Below, one piece after another: positions 45,493 to 55,093 of a DNA stretch of 64,000 nucleotides. The notes beneath the pieces were generated by a model that saw nothing but the letters and a program-made list of their open reading frames with translations, searched no databases and was not told where the DNA came from. Numbering within the stretch: position 1 is the first letter of the stretch; each line of letters starts with the position of its first letter. This DNA comes from Streptomyces zagrosensis (GTDB taxonomy: Bacteria; Actinomycetota; Actinomycetes; Streptomycetales; Streptomycetaceae). The position numbers and the translations under genes are program-made. The stretch spans positions 42,088 to 106,087 of the forward strand of contig NZ_JACHJL010000025.1 in NCBI RefSeq assembly GCF_014203645.1, in the 5' to 3' direction.

Positions 45493-46170
45493 CTATGGCC
45501 ACAGCAGTTCGCGCGACCATCCGTCGTCCGTCGCGCGGTAGCGCAGCCGTACGTGGCGGCGGCGCTCGTCACCCTGGAAGAACTCGACCTCCGCCGGCTC
45601 CAGGACGTACAGCGTCCAGGTCGCAACCGGAGCGCCCGGCTCCCGCCGCGCGCGCTCCCAGGCGGCGGACGAGGCCTGCGCCAACTCCTCGTACGAGCCG
45701 AGTACCTCGCTCTGCCGGCCGACCAGCGCCGCAGCCAACGCGCCAGGGGATCGCCGGTGCAGGTCCGCGGCGCTCTCCTGGGGCCCGGCGGCCGTCACCC
45801 GACCCGCGATCCGCACCTGGCGGGCCACCGCGGGCCAGTAGAAGCCAAGCGCCGCGTACGGCCTGGCCGCTAGTTCGCGGCCCTTGCGACTGGTGCGGTG
45901 AGAGGCGAAGTGCCAGCCGTGTTCGTCGGCGTCGTGCAGCATCACCACGCGCGTGGAGGGGTGTCCATCCGTATCCGCCGTGGCCAGCGTCATGGTGTGG
46001 GGCTCCCGGACCCCGGCGCTGGCCGCCTCGCCGAGCCAGCGCTGGAACAGGGGCAGCGGCTCGGCGGGCGCCGCCTCCGGCGCGAAATGGGGCAGTGGGT
46101 CCTCCCAGACTCGCAAGGTCCGCAGCACCTCACGGAACGCCCTCTGTTCGTCGTCGCTCATCGGGGTCAT
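45493..46170 (-). CDS. PNPOx-family FMN oxidoreductase (pyridoxamine 5'-phosphate oxidase-like)
   Basis: 225 residues from ATG 46170; the open frame upstream is Arg/Gly-rich and nonhomologous. FMN-binding pattern: TMTLATADTDGHPSTRVVMLHDADEHGWHFASHRTSRKGREL, then FYWPAVARQVRIAGRV, as in PdxH. The C-terminus DDGWSRELLWP is close to the DGW...L.P ending of PdxH. The likely reaction is oxidation of pyridox(am)ine 5'-phosphate to pyridoxal 5'-phosphate, though PdxH paralogues with other substrates are common here. Confidence 0.85.
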   Translation of the reverse strand: MTPMSDDEQRAFREVLRTLRVWEDPLPHFAPEAAPAEPLPLFQRWLGEAASAGVREPHTMTLATADTDGHPSTRVVMLHDADEHGWHFASHRTSRKGRELAARPYAALGFYWPAVARQVRIAGRVTAAGPQESAADLHRRSPGALAAALVGRQSEVLGSYEELAQASSAAWERARREPGAPVATWTLYVLEPAEVEFFQGDERRRHVRLRYRATDDGWSRELLWP

Positions 46171-46353
46171 CACCCGCCCCATCCTGCCCGTTCCGGTGCC
46201 CTCCTCCCCGCGCATGCCACCGCGATGCCCGCACTCTCGTGGACGGCCCACACCGCGCGCACCCCATGCACCGCCCTCACCGCGCCTACGGGCCAGGTCG
46301 CCGCTGGCCTCATCGCGCTCCACCGCACGCCTGCAACCACCCCCGCGCGCCCA

Positions 46354-47250
46354 TCACTCGCTGGGACACCCATGTGGTGGCCCATCGAGGCAGGCGCCAG
46401 GACCACCGGCCGCCGCACGGTCACCGCACGGCAGGTCGGTCGGCTGGTCGCCTGGTGGTCGATCGGCCACCGGACGTATGTAGGTGTGGGCCAGCGTCAC
46501 CACTACGCCGTCGTAGGGGGTCTGGTGCCGTGGCGCGGAGAAGTGGGCGCTGTGGTCCGCGTCCTGATGGCGGTAGACCTGCACCAAGTGGGTGCCGGTT
46601 TCCACCTTGCGGATCTCCTGCCAGGGCAGGGGGCGGCCGTCGAGGAACAGATCGTCCGCGGAGAGGGCGAACCTGCCGTAGACGGCCATGCCGCCGCGGG
46701 CCAAGCGGTGTGCTGCGCGCGGGAGTTCATCTGAAGCGGCCACGGTGGCTATGCGCGGGGCCGCCTCGCCGGCCACGGAGTAGAGAGGCTCGCCGTCCCT
46801 GTCCTTCACCTCGACCCATTCGATGGGCTCGGCCGCACCGCCATGGGGCGTGTGCGGGCTCTCACGGAAGGCGCTGACCCGGACCTCGGACCAGGGAAGC
46901 GCGCGTACGTCCGGGCCGTGCGTCAGCACGAAGCCGTGCTCGAAGCAGTGAAAGACCAAGGGCGGTGGCCCCTTGAGCTCTTGCCACACCCTCGTACCAA
47001 GCGGCACCACGATGCTGAGTACCAACAAGGAGACGCCCACGAAGCGCCCCACCGCGCCCAGTTCGCGATCGGAGGCCACGCTGGCGAGGGTCACGGCCGC
47101 ACCGACCATGAAAATGAGCGCACTCAGGAGGCAACCGAGACAGGCAACGCCATCGCGCTCTGTCTTGGTGCTCCCGACGAAGCGGCCGAAATCCCGTCGG
47201 TCTGCCACTACGCGTACATCGGTCTCGGGTAAGTCCTCTGTCAGCCTCAC
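46354..47250 (-). CDS. Membrane protein of unknown function
   Basis: 298 residues from GTG 47250 (GGGGGGCGAGC upstream). Two hydrophobic helices near the N-terminus (ACLGCLLSALIFMVGAAVTL and FVGVSLLVLSIVVPLGT), then a soluble domain with PH-like features (LVFHCFEHGFVLTHGPDVRALPWSEVRVSAF; LFLDGRPLPWQEIRKVETG). The repeated W-x-E-I/V pattern suggests two tandem PH-like units facing the cytosol. The last 50 residues are Pro/Gly-rich. No function assigned. Confidence 0.75.
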   Translation of the reverse strand: MRLTEDLPETDVRVVADRRDFGRFVGSTKTERDGVACLGCLLSALIFMVGAAVTLASVASDRELGAVGRFVGVSLLVLSIVVPLGTRVWQELKGPPPLVFHCFEHGFVLTHGPDVRALPWSEVRVSAFRESPHTPHGGAAEPIEWVEVKDRDGEPLYSVAGEAAPRIATVAASDELPRAAHRLARGGMAVYGRFALSADDLFLDGRPLPWQEIRKVETGTHLVQVYRHQDADHSAHFSAPRHQTPYDGVVVTLAHTYIRPVADRPPGDQPTDLPCGDRAAAGGPGACLDGPPHGCPSE

Positions 47251-47351
47251 GCTCGCCCCCCGTCCCGCGCCTCGTGGCTACCCGGTGTAATGCCACGAGT
47301 ACAAGAACATGTATAGCGCGCCGCACTGACAACTGCGTCACCTCGCGAGAA

Positions 47352-47375
47352 CCGCCTGCTCAGGGGCGGCTTTTT
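47352..47375 (+). terminator. Rho-independent terminator
   Basis: CCGCCT, loop, GGGCGG (47352-47369), then C and TTTTT. The U run is on the plus strand with no annotated gene before it, hinting at a short transcript or a gene lost upstream. Confidence 0.65.
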
Positions 47376-48018
47376 CCAACAGATGACGTCTGATCGCATC
47401 GGTTGGCACCAAGAGCTGCGGTGCGCCGAGTCGAGGCCGGCGGTGGGGCCTGGCAGCGCGCCGCCGAAGGTGCGGGGCGGCTCGCCGGCCGAGCGGCGGA
47501 GGACTTCGGCCGAGCGGCGAGGGACCCGCCGAGTGGGCAGCGTGCGGCCCGTCCGGCAGCTGACACCACAAACTCTCCACATCGCATGGGCAATGTGCCG
47601 TCAATAAGCGTTACAGCGCGGCCTTTGGGTGGGTAAGGAATAAGTGCGGACGACGAACGCGGCCGGCCGGAAGGGCGAGGTTCCTGCCCTGTCAGACCGA
47701 GGCGGACCCGCCGTCATTCGCCCAGTGCGCCGCGTGGCGTCGGCCCTGGGGTTCCGGTTGGTGGCGGTTGCGTACTCAGGCGCCGGGTGCGTACGCCATG
47801 GGCCCGCGGCTCCAGTTGGGCCACGTCCTCGCCGGTGTCTGCGGTCCGTTCGAGCGCTCCGGTTTCGCCGGTTTCGCTCGATTCGGTGGTCTCCATCAGT
47901 TTCGTCAACGTCACTGAATGTACACATCATCTACCGCCGTGGGGCGGTTATGTGAATGGCGCCCCATGACGTCACGGCGGTACCAAGGGAATTGGTCCGG
48001 ACTAGCCATCCAATAGGC

Positions 48019-48034
48019 CGTCAAAAGATTGACG
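48019..48034. promoter_or_regulatory. Dyad CGTCAA-N4-TTGACG in the protease upstream region
   Basis: Perfect 6-bp inverted repeat, ~240 bp before the protease start. ATTGG/CCAAT half-sites flank it at 47990-48014. Possible operator; the TTGACG could also be a -35 element. Confidence 0.4.
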
Positions 48035-48273
48035 AACGATGCCAAACGGGACGGGTAGTTAAGATCATCCGGCAGCAATTCCCAGGCTATGTCCGCATTT
48101 TGGGTCATTCTCTGTTGCTGTTCCCTGGCGCATGTGTAACAGGGGGATCGGCATATTGAAATGACCATGGGTAGCCGGGCACAGTCTTTGCAGGCGCAGC
48201 GGAGAACATTCCGTTGCCAAGCGTGATGGCAACAAATTCCCCCCACAACACGCACGCGAAGGGTCAACTTTTC

Positions 48274-49491
<1,218 letters not shown>

Positions 49492-50433
49492 CCCGCTGCT
49501 GACCCACTGACCCGACTCCTCACCACCCCGCCCCTGCCGCCCGAGGCCGGGCCCAGCGACACCGGGCCCAGCGACACGGGGTTCGGCGGCGGCGGCCGGA
49601 CAGACTGGGGGAGGGGCTGAGGAAACAGCGAAGGGCGTACGGCCCAGGTGCGTACGGTCTGAATGCGGAACCGGGTCCGGGTGCGGTGGCAGTCACGGTG
49701 ACAAGCCACGGCGTCCGGCCCGGATTTCCGCTGTGCCCGCACCGCCCGTCGCTGTGCTGCCCCGCCCATCGGTGGGCCGGGCTTTTCCCTCGCGAATGTG
49801 CTGCCATGACCCGGCGCAGGGCGCTTTTTCGTGCGCTCTATTCGTCTACTCGGCGGGGTTTTCTCGCACCGCTTAGCTCACCGACGCGGCGCCGACTGCC
49901 ATGGTCGCGCCGGCCGTCCACTATCCCTTTCACCGCATGGCTGTCTTATGGCCGCGCGCGGGCTGCGCTTGTCGGCTATCGGCTTGCGGCTGCTGACCGT
50001 GACGTTCCCCGGTGTGTGCTGCTTTTCGCCCGTGTACCGCTTCTCTTCTTGCCGAGTGGTCTTTCCCGTGCTCGGACGCCAGGGCGTGCTTGGGCGCCGG
50101 GGCGGGGCGGGGCGGCGGTGGTGGTGCGGCCGGCAGTGCGGCGGTTGCGGCCGAGGAATTCCGGCGGCGTCGCCATAGCCGGCCGGGAGTCGATCTGGCA
50201 GCGGCCGTACGGTCCTGCTCAACTGTTGTGCGCGGAGGCGAACTAGCGAACGACGCGCCCCCGCTGCCCCGGCCGACTGGTCGTCCGCGCGGGCCTAGAC
50301 ATCAGCCGCGCGGGGCTCGCGGGGCCAGGGGCACGGAACCTCGCGGGAACCAGCGGGAGGGCGCTCACGACGCCCCCGGTAGGGGCCAGGATCGCGCTGC
50401 CAGAAGCAGGGCGCCCGCAGCGCTTGCGGGGCG
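49492..50433. other. Long intergenic region between protease and TetR
   Basis: No convincing gene in either strand. Contents: a good hairpin terminator at 49759-49786 and GC-rich low-complexity DNA. An earlier repeat GCCCAGCGACACCGGGCCCA (~49551-49570) adjoins a second partial copy. Confidence 0.45.
49759..49786 (+). terminator. Terminator hairpin downstream of the protease
   Basis: GCCCCGCCCA (49759-49768), TCGG loop, TGGGCCGGGC (49773-49782), one C-C mismatch, then TTTT. It is ~270 bp after the protease stop. Confidence 0.75.
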
Positions 50434-51081
50434 CTACTTCGTCGGCTTGCGGCCCGTGATGCCGAGGTGGACCAGGAGCGCGAGGTTGGGCTTGAGTTCG
50501 GCCTGCTTGACGCCCCAGCTCTGGAAGCCCTTCTGGTGGGCGGCGACGGCGGCGAGCATGGCCACCAACGAGCCGGCCACCGCGGCCGGGCTGACGTCCT
50601 TGTCCACCTTGCCCTTGGCCTGTAGCTCCTTGACGGATTCGGTCAGGGAACCGGTCACGGCGTTGATGATCTTCATGCGGATCTTGTAGAACCGCTTGTC
50701 ACCCTCGGCGGCACCTAGGTCAACGACCCGCAAGATGGCGTCGTTTTTGCGCCAGAAGGAGAGGAAGCCGTCCACCAACTCCTCGGCCGACTGCCAGCCC
50801 GACTTACCGGCCCAGGAGCGGCCTGCCACCAGGTCGGTGAGGCTCGCGCCCTCCTGCGCCATCTCTTCGGCGAGCTCAAGGACGGCACCCTCGACGTCGG
50901 GAAAGTACTGGTAGAACGTCGCGGGCGAGGTGCCTGCCTTGCGCGCGACATCGATGACCTTGACGTCTCTGTACGGCGAGGAACTGAGCATCTCGCTGAG
51001 ACAGTCGAGCAGCTTCTGCCGCGTCGCCTGTCCGCGGCGCCCGGCCACCCGGCCGTCAACCGTGCGAACTTGTCCTGTCAT
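50434..51081 (-). CDS. TetR-family transcriptional regulator
   Basis: 215 residues from ATG 51081. HTH: RRGQATRQKLLDCLSEMLSSSPYRDVKVIDVARKAGTSPATFYQYFPDVEGAVLELAEEM (TetR pattern). The effector domain is all-alpha and ends ...LALLVHLGITGRKPTK. The 5' neighbour is the 415-bp DnaA-box region and the VOC gene on the opposite strand, so its target may be that gene or itself. Confidence 0.92.
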   Translation of the reverse strand: MTGQVRTVDGRVAGRRGQATRQKLLDCLSEMLSSSPYRDVKVIDVARKAGTSPATFYQYFPDVEGAVLELAEEMAQEGASLTDLVAGRSWAGKSGWQSAEELVDGFLSFWRKNDAILRVVDLGAAEGDKRFYKIRMKIINAVTGSLTESVKELQAKGKVDKDVSPAAVAGSLVAMLAAVAAHQKGFQSWGVKQAELKPNLALLVHLGITGRKPTK

Positions 51082-51496
51082 GACGTCAGCTTACCGAGGG
51101 GTGATCAGAGCGCGATCCGGCTGCCTGCAAATGGGGTGCGGGCCGGTGGGTGGAGGGGAACGTGCAGCTCAGGAGGTGTGGCCCGGCCTCGGGCCGGTGC
51201 GTAGGTGGCCCGTGCGAGAAGTGGTGTGGGGTCGGCCGTACGGATGATTCCTGTTATCAACAGCCTGTGGATAACATCGGTGGATAACTCGTGTGCAGGT
51301 CGTGGAGACGGTGTGTGTGCCGTTCCTTCGTCTGCTGTTCGCCAGGTGTATGGCGCCTCGTCGCGGCTTCGGTGTAGAGCGCCATCGGTTGCTTTTGTGG
51401 ACCGCGGAGCGGGCGAGATCGGTGCTGCGCCGTTAGCGTGGCCGATAAGGCACTTGCTGGGTGCCGATATCCCTGAGCACGGGAGGACCCGGAGCC
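51082..51496. other. Divergent intergenic region with DnaA-box cluster
   Basis: No gene seen; the TetR and VOC promoters are expected here. Contains the three DnaA-box-like sequences listed separately. Confidence 0.5.
51254..51287. other. Cluster of three DnaA-box-like 9-mers
   Basis: TTATCAACA (51254-51262, one mismatch), TGTGGATAA (51266-51274, exact reverse complement of TTATCCACA) and GGTGGATAA (51279-51287, one mismatch), all within 34 bp. It is too small for an origin, and dnaA and dnaN are not nearby. Suitable as a DnaA titration or regulatory site. Confidence 0.6.
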
Positions 51497-52297
51497 ATGG
51501 CCGCATTCGCGGAAGGTGTGCCCTGCTGGGTGGATGTGACGCTGCCCGACGTCGAGGCGGGCAAGCGCTTCTACGGTGAGCTGCTCGGGTGGACCTTCGG
51601 GACCTCCGCGCCCGAGTACGGCATGTATACGCAGGCATTTCGCGCTGGCAAGAACGTCGCGGCGCTGGTGGGGAAGCCGGACGGGCGGATGCCCACCGCG
51701 TGGAGCGTCTACTTGGCCACCGGGGACGTCATCGGCACGGCGCGGAAGGTGCGCGATGAAGGCGGCACGGTGATCACGGACCCGGTACGGGTGGGCGACT
51801 TCGGCACGATGGCGGTGGTCGCCGACCCCGGCGGCGCGGTCTTCAGCCTCTGGCAGGCCGGCAGTCATGCCGGCTTCGAAGAGCAGGGCGTCCCGGGCTC
51901 GTACGGCTGGGCCGAGGTCTACACCCGCGCGCCCGAGCGGGTGGATGCCTTCTACGAGGCGGTGTTCGGCTTCCGGGTGGAGCCGGACGAGGGCGCAGGG
52001 GTGCCCGGCGTCGTCCGGTGGACCCCGAGGGGCCGGCCGGCCGGAGCTGAGCATGCGGTGGGCGGCCGGGGCTTGATCAGCGCCGGGTACCCGACCGAAA
52101 TGCCCGCCCACTTTCTGACCTACTTCGTCGTGGACGACTGTGACGAAGCGGTGGCGATCACCCAGCAACTGGGCGGACGCATCGCCATCGACCCGGTCAC
52201 TACGCCGCACGGCCGCTCGTCGGTGGTCATCGACAGCCAGGGCGCGAGCTTTGCCGTGATCGACACCAGGACGCGCGGTGACGCGGCGACGGCGTGA
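51497..52297 (+). CDS. VOC (glyoxalase/bleomycin resistance) protein, two domains
   Basis: 266 residues from ATG 51497. Two tandem VOC modules: residues ~8-125 (PCWVDVTLPDVEAGKRFYGELLGWTF ... VVADPGGAVFSLWQ) and ~135-258 (YGWAEVYTRAPERVDAFYEAVFGFRV ... VVIDSQGASFAVID). Members bind a divalent metal or sequester small molecules; two-module proteins of this type resemble hydroxylases and resistance proteins. The TetR gene is divergent. Substrate unknown. Confidence 0.9.
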   Translation: MAAFAEGVPCWVDVTLPDVEAGKRFYGELLGWTFGTSAPEYGMYTQAFRAGKNVAALVGKPDGRMPTAWSVYLATGDVIGTARKVRDEGGTVITDPVRVGDFGTMAVVADPGGAVFSLWQAGSHAGFEEQGVPGSYGWAEVYTRAPERVDAFYEAVFGFRVEPDEGAGVPGVVRWTPRGRPAGAEHAVGGRGLISAGYPTEMPAHFLTYFVVDDCDEAVAITQQLGGRIAIDPVTTPHGRSSVVIDSQGASFAVIDTRTRGDAATA

Positions 52298-52708
52298 GTT
52301 CCGAACGCTCTCGAACAAGTGATGTAGACGGCTGTGGCCCTGTGTATGCGGCCACTTCGCCTGCTGGCCGCCTACCGGCCGCGTGAGCCCCCGGGCACGG
52401 CCGCCGCTGCCCGGGAGAGCGCATGCCCGGGAGTGGCGCGGGGGCAGGCGGGGAGTCCGGGGGCGAGCGAGAAGCGGAGGAGGGGCCTCCATGTCGGTAC
52501 GACACGGGGCAGATGGAGGATATGCGGCCATACCGCCCTGCGTGACGTGAGCTACGTCTTTTTGATGACACGTCGTCCGTCAAAGGGTGGTCCCGGTGGG
52601 TGGCTTGGGTCACTCATAGCCCGCTCCACCGTGTCGCCGCGACGAACCTCTGTTCTCATGGGAGTGCGGGTAGTTGACCCGGTTTGGTTACGTCTTAGGG
52701 GAGGGCAC
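52298..52708. other. Intergenic region upstream of luxR-type gene
   Basis: No gene seen. A possible inverted repeat TTTGA...TCAAA lies at ~52560-52585. AGGGGAGGG (52697-52705) is the RBS for GTG 52709. Confidence 0.4.
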
Positions 52709-52996
52709 GTGCACTCACGGGGGCAGTCGATCAGCACGGGTGAGCGGGAACGTCCGGGAAGGCCAGGGCGTCTGGCGCCCGACTTCTCCTTGCTGACCAA
52801 GCGCGAGGTAGAGGTTCTTTTGTTACTGGCTGACGGCGAGTCAAATCGCTCGCTCGCACGTCAACTCAATATCGCCGAGCGCACAGTACGCGCCCATGTC
52901 ACGAGCTTAATGCGGAAGTTGGGGGCCCGCTCACGTGTCGAAGCCGCACTGATCGTTTACAACCACCGTAATGCGCTGATGTCGGAGGCGGCATAG
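52709..52996 (+). CDS. Short LuxR-type HTH regulator with TTA codons
   Basis: 95 residues from GTG 52709, RBS AGGGGAGGG. Only the C-terminal DNA-binding domain is present: LLTKREVEVLLLLADGESNRSLARQLNIAERTVRAHVTSLMRKLGARSRVEAALIV (standard LuxR_C helices). There is no receiver or autoinducer domain. Two in-frame TTA leucine codons occur (52823-52825 and 52907-52909), so translation should depend on the bldA tRNA. This is typical of pathway-specific regulators of secondary metabolism. Codon use is more AT-rich than the neighbours. It is the nearest regulator upstream of the isonitrile genes. Confidence 0.88.
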   Translation: MHSRGQSISTGERERPGRPGRLAPDFSLLTKREVEVLLLLADGESNRSLARQLNIAERTVRAHVTSLMRKLGARSRVEAALIVYNHRNALMSEAA

Positions 52997-54124
52997 CTCA
53001 TTCGGGTCATGCCCAATGTGGCATTGCCTGATCCGGCATTGCCATTGTGGCTATGCCGCAAGAGGCAATAGCGGTGCGTTCGTTTTTCCGTACACAGTAT
53101 CTGTAGCAGAGCGACCTGCCGCCCGGGTCACGGCCCGGCGGCCACCCCCCACACGTCGATCACCTCGCGGTGAGAGACCATTGGGAGGTGGCCCGTTCCA
53201 TGTCACAGGGCGCACGGTCGCACAGGGGGACTCCGGGGAGGGAGAGCGGGATGCGCGCTCTGACGCAGCGAGTAGCCACCGACGGGGAGCTGTACCCGGA
53301 CTTCATGATCGATCTCTGAACGCGGTCGGCCACACCATGGGTTGGTGGGCGCGATGGCATCGTGGGAGTAGCTGGCTGCCCAACAGGCGCCTGTGGTGCT
53401 GCCCGAGCACTGCGTACGGCGGCACCGTCCGGCGTACCGAAGCGTCACCCGATCCACCGCGCCGCCTGCCGGGGCGTCGTGCCGTCGTACTGCCGTGTCC
53501 CGTGGTGCGCCACGGTGACACAGGTGCAGTGGTGCCGGCGCGGTCGCCCACGGGTAGCCCCGGCGGCTCGGTGGGAGAGATGGCCCCTGGCGTCGGCCGT
53601 GGCCGGATGCTTCGATACTCGGGGTGTCCGCCGTGGACGGGTGCGGGGCTGTTGGATTCGTACGCCAAGCTTCGACGCGAGCCGCGTGCCCGGTACAGCG
53701 CCACTGTCCGGAGTGCCAGCTTCGACATCGATGCCACCACGCGCGCCACTCGCCGGGCCAGCCGCCCTCCGCGGCGTTCGTCCCGGCTCATCGTTGCAGG
53801 TCAGCGCGTCGTTGCGGCATCGCGACGCTCCCACGATCCGACCACCGCCCTGCCGCGCCCAGGCGCCGGAATGAAACGCACTGGCACGACATACACCGGC
53901 ACCAGACGCGGGGCACCAAACGCACCGGCACCAGCTGCGCTGGCATGAAATGTGCCGGCGCACCAGGCGCGAGCGCGAGTCGTACCAGCACAAGAGCTCC
54001 AGAGCAGGGCCTAAATGCGTGACCCGAGTGTATGGGTCCTCGCACGAAAGCTCGGTATGAGGGCTCCGGCACGTGATTAATGAACCACCTCCAAATATCC
54101 TTTATAAGTAGTCAGGAGAACGCG
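52997..54124. other. Apparently noncoding 1.1-kb region before the isonitrile synthase
   Basis: Only low-quality ORFs are seen, including a 310-codon frame (53016-53948) of Arg/Pro-rich sequence without RBS or homology. It has GGCATTGCC repeats near the start, short repeats around 53870-53990 (CACCGGCACCAG-type), and an AT-rich end with TATAAG (54103-54108) and AGGAGA (54114-54119) before GTG 54125. The latter are likely promoter and RBS of isnA. Confidence 0.5.
53020..53043. promoter_or_regulatory. Directly repeated odd palindromes GGCA-T-TGCC
   Basis: GGCATTGCC at 53020-53028 and 53035-53043, 15 bp apart. Each is a 4+1+4 dyad. A related TGCC...GGCA pair follows to 53066. It lies just after the luxR gene. 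Candidate binding sites for the HTH regulator. Confidence 0.45.
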
Positions 54125-55093
54125 GTGACGCAGGTCATTCAGCAGGCGACCAGCACCGAGATCCTCAACCATGTATTCCAGTACCGCCGGTTGATCGCCG
54201 GCCCCGACGGGGGTTGCGCCGACACGCCGTGCGCCGAATGCCGTGCGCCGCACGAGAAGAAGGTGCAGAAATACATCGACGCGGGTGAGCCCATTCATTT
54301 CGTGATCCCGGCCTTCCCCGCGAAGTCGCCCAACGAGACGAAGGTCTTGGGTGCACTGCCCGACATGGGAGAGCGCCTGGCCCTGGAGTTCCTCCAGTCC
54401 TTCTGCGATCACCTGGCGCACTATCACGCCCCGGGAGCCCGGGTGACCATCTGCTCGGACGGCCATGTCTTCGCCGATGTCGTCGGGGTCAGCGACGATG
54501 ACGCCACGAGCTACCGGTCCGAACTGGAGGCGATGGTCGCCTCCTTCGATGGCAGCTCGGTCGGCTTCTATGCGCTGGTCGATGCGTACGGCAGCACCGA
54601 TTACGACACCGTACGCACCGAACTCATGGAGCATCACGCCGAGTCGCTGGAGAGCCTCAAGCACCGCTCCACGCTGGACGAGCAGGTGCGCGGCATGTTC
54701 AACGGCATCCACCGCTTCATGTTCGAGGACCGGGTCGCGGTCAATCCCGGCAAGAGCCGTACCAAGATCCGCGAAGAGGCCAAGCCCGTCGCCTGGGAGG
54801 TCATTCGGCGCTCCAACGCCTGGAGCCGCCTGGTGGCCGATACCTTCCCGGACGCCCTGCGGTTGTCCATCCACCCGCAGCCGGTCCACTCCGAGAAGAT
54901 CGGATTCCACCTCGTCCGCACCCGGGACCGCTGGCTGACCCCGTGGCACGGGGTTGCCCTGGAGACCGGGGACGGCATGTTCCTGACCAAGCGCAGCCAC
55001 GCCGAGGAGCTCAAGGCCTCGCTCGTGTGGCGCAAGAACCGCCCCAGCCACTTCGTCGCCCCACATCTCACGCTCCAGGAGGTCATGTCATGA
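54125..55093 (+). CDS. isnA: Isonitrile (isocyanide) synthase, PvcA/IsnA/DIT1 family
   Basis: 322 residues from GTG 54125 (RBS AGGAGA); an ATG at 54080 has no RBS. Family marks: a Cys cluster near residues 30-40 (GCADTPCAEC), then IDAGEPIHFVIPAFPAKSPNETKVLGALPDMGERLALEFLQSF and PGARVTICSDGHVFADVVGV, and a C-terminal LSIHPQP...WLTPWHGVAL. The family converts an amino acid amine (Tyr, Trp or other) to an isonitrile using ribulose-5-phosphate as one-carbon source. Its stop overlaps the next ATG (ATGA), so it is coupled to the oxygenase. Substrate cannot be told from sequence alone. Confidence 0.93.
   Translation: MTQVIQQATSTEILNHVFQYRRLIAGPDGGCADTPCAECRAPHEKKVQKYIDAGEPIHFVIPAFPAKSPNETKVLGALPDMGERLALEFLQSFCDHLAHYHAPGARVTICSDGHVFADVVGVSDDDATSYRSELEAMVASFDGSSVGFYALVDAYGSTDYDTVRTELMEHHAESLESLKHRSTLDEQVRGMFNGIHRFMFEDRVAVNPGKSRTKIREEAKPVAWEVIRRSNAWSRLVADTFPDALRLSIHPQPVHSEKIGFHLVRTRDRWLTPWHGVALETGDGMFLTKRSHAEELKASLVWRKNRPSHFVAPHLTLQEVMS

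Larger units (their letters stand above)
47251..48273. other. Intergenic region upstream of the secreted protease
   Basis: No confident gene; small ORFs on both strands (around 47340-47640 and 47644-47955) lack RBS and homology. It contains a rho-independent terminator at 47352-47375, and from ~47900 an AT-richer protease promoter region with short dyads. Confidence 0.45.

Noticed and set aside
49686..50246. 186-codon ORF downstream of the protease
   Set aside because: Crosses the terminator hairpin and has no recognisable protein features.
51254..51287. Chromosomal oriC
   Set aside because: Only three boxes in 34 bp and no dnaA/dnaN nearby; Streptomyces oriC has many boxes over several hundred bp.
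53016..53948. 310-codon frame in the luxR-isnA spacer
   Set aside because: Arg/Pro/Gly-rich, no RBS, no conserved motif, and competing frames of similar quality overlap it.
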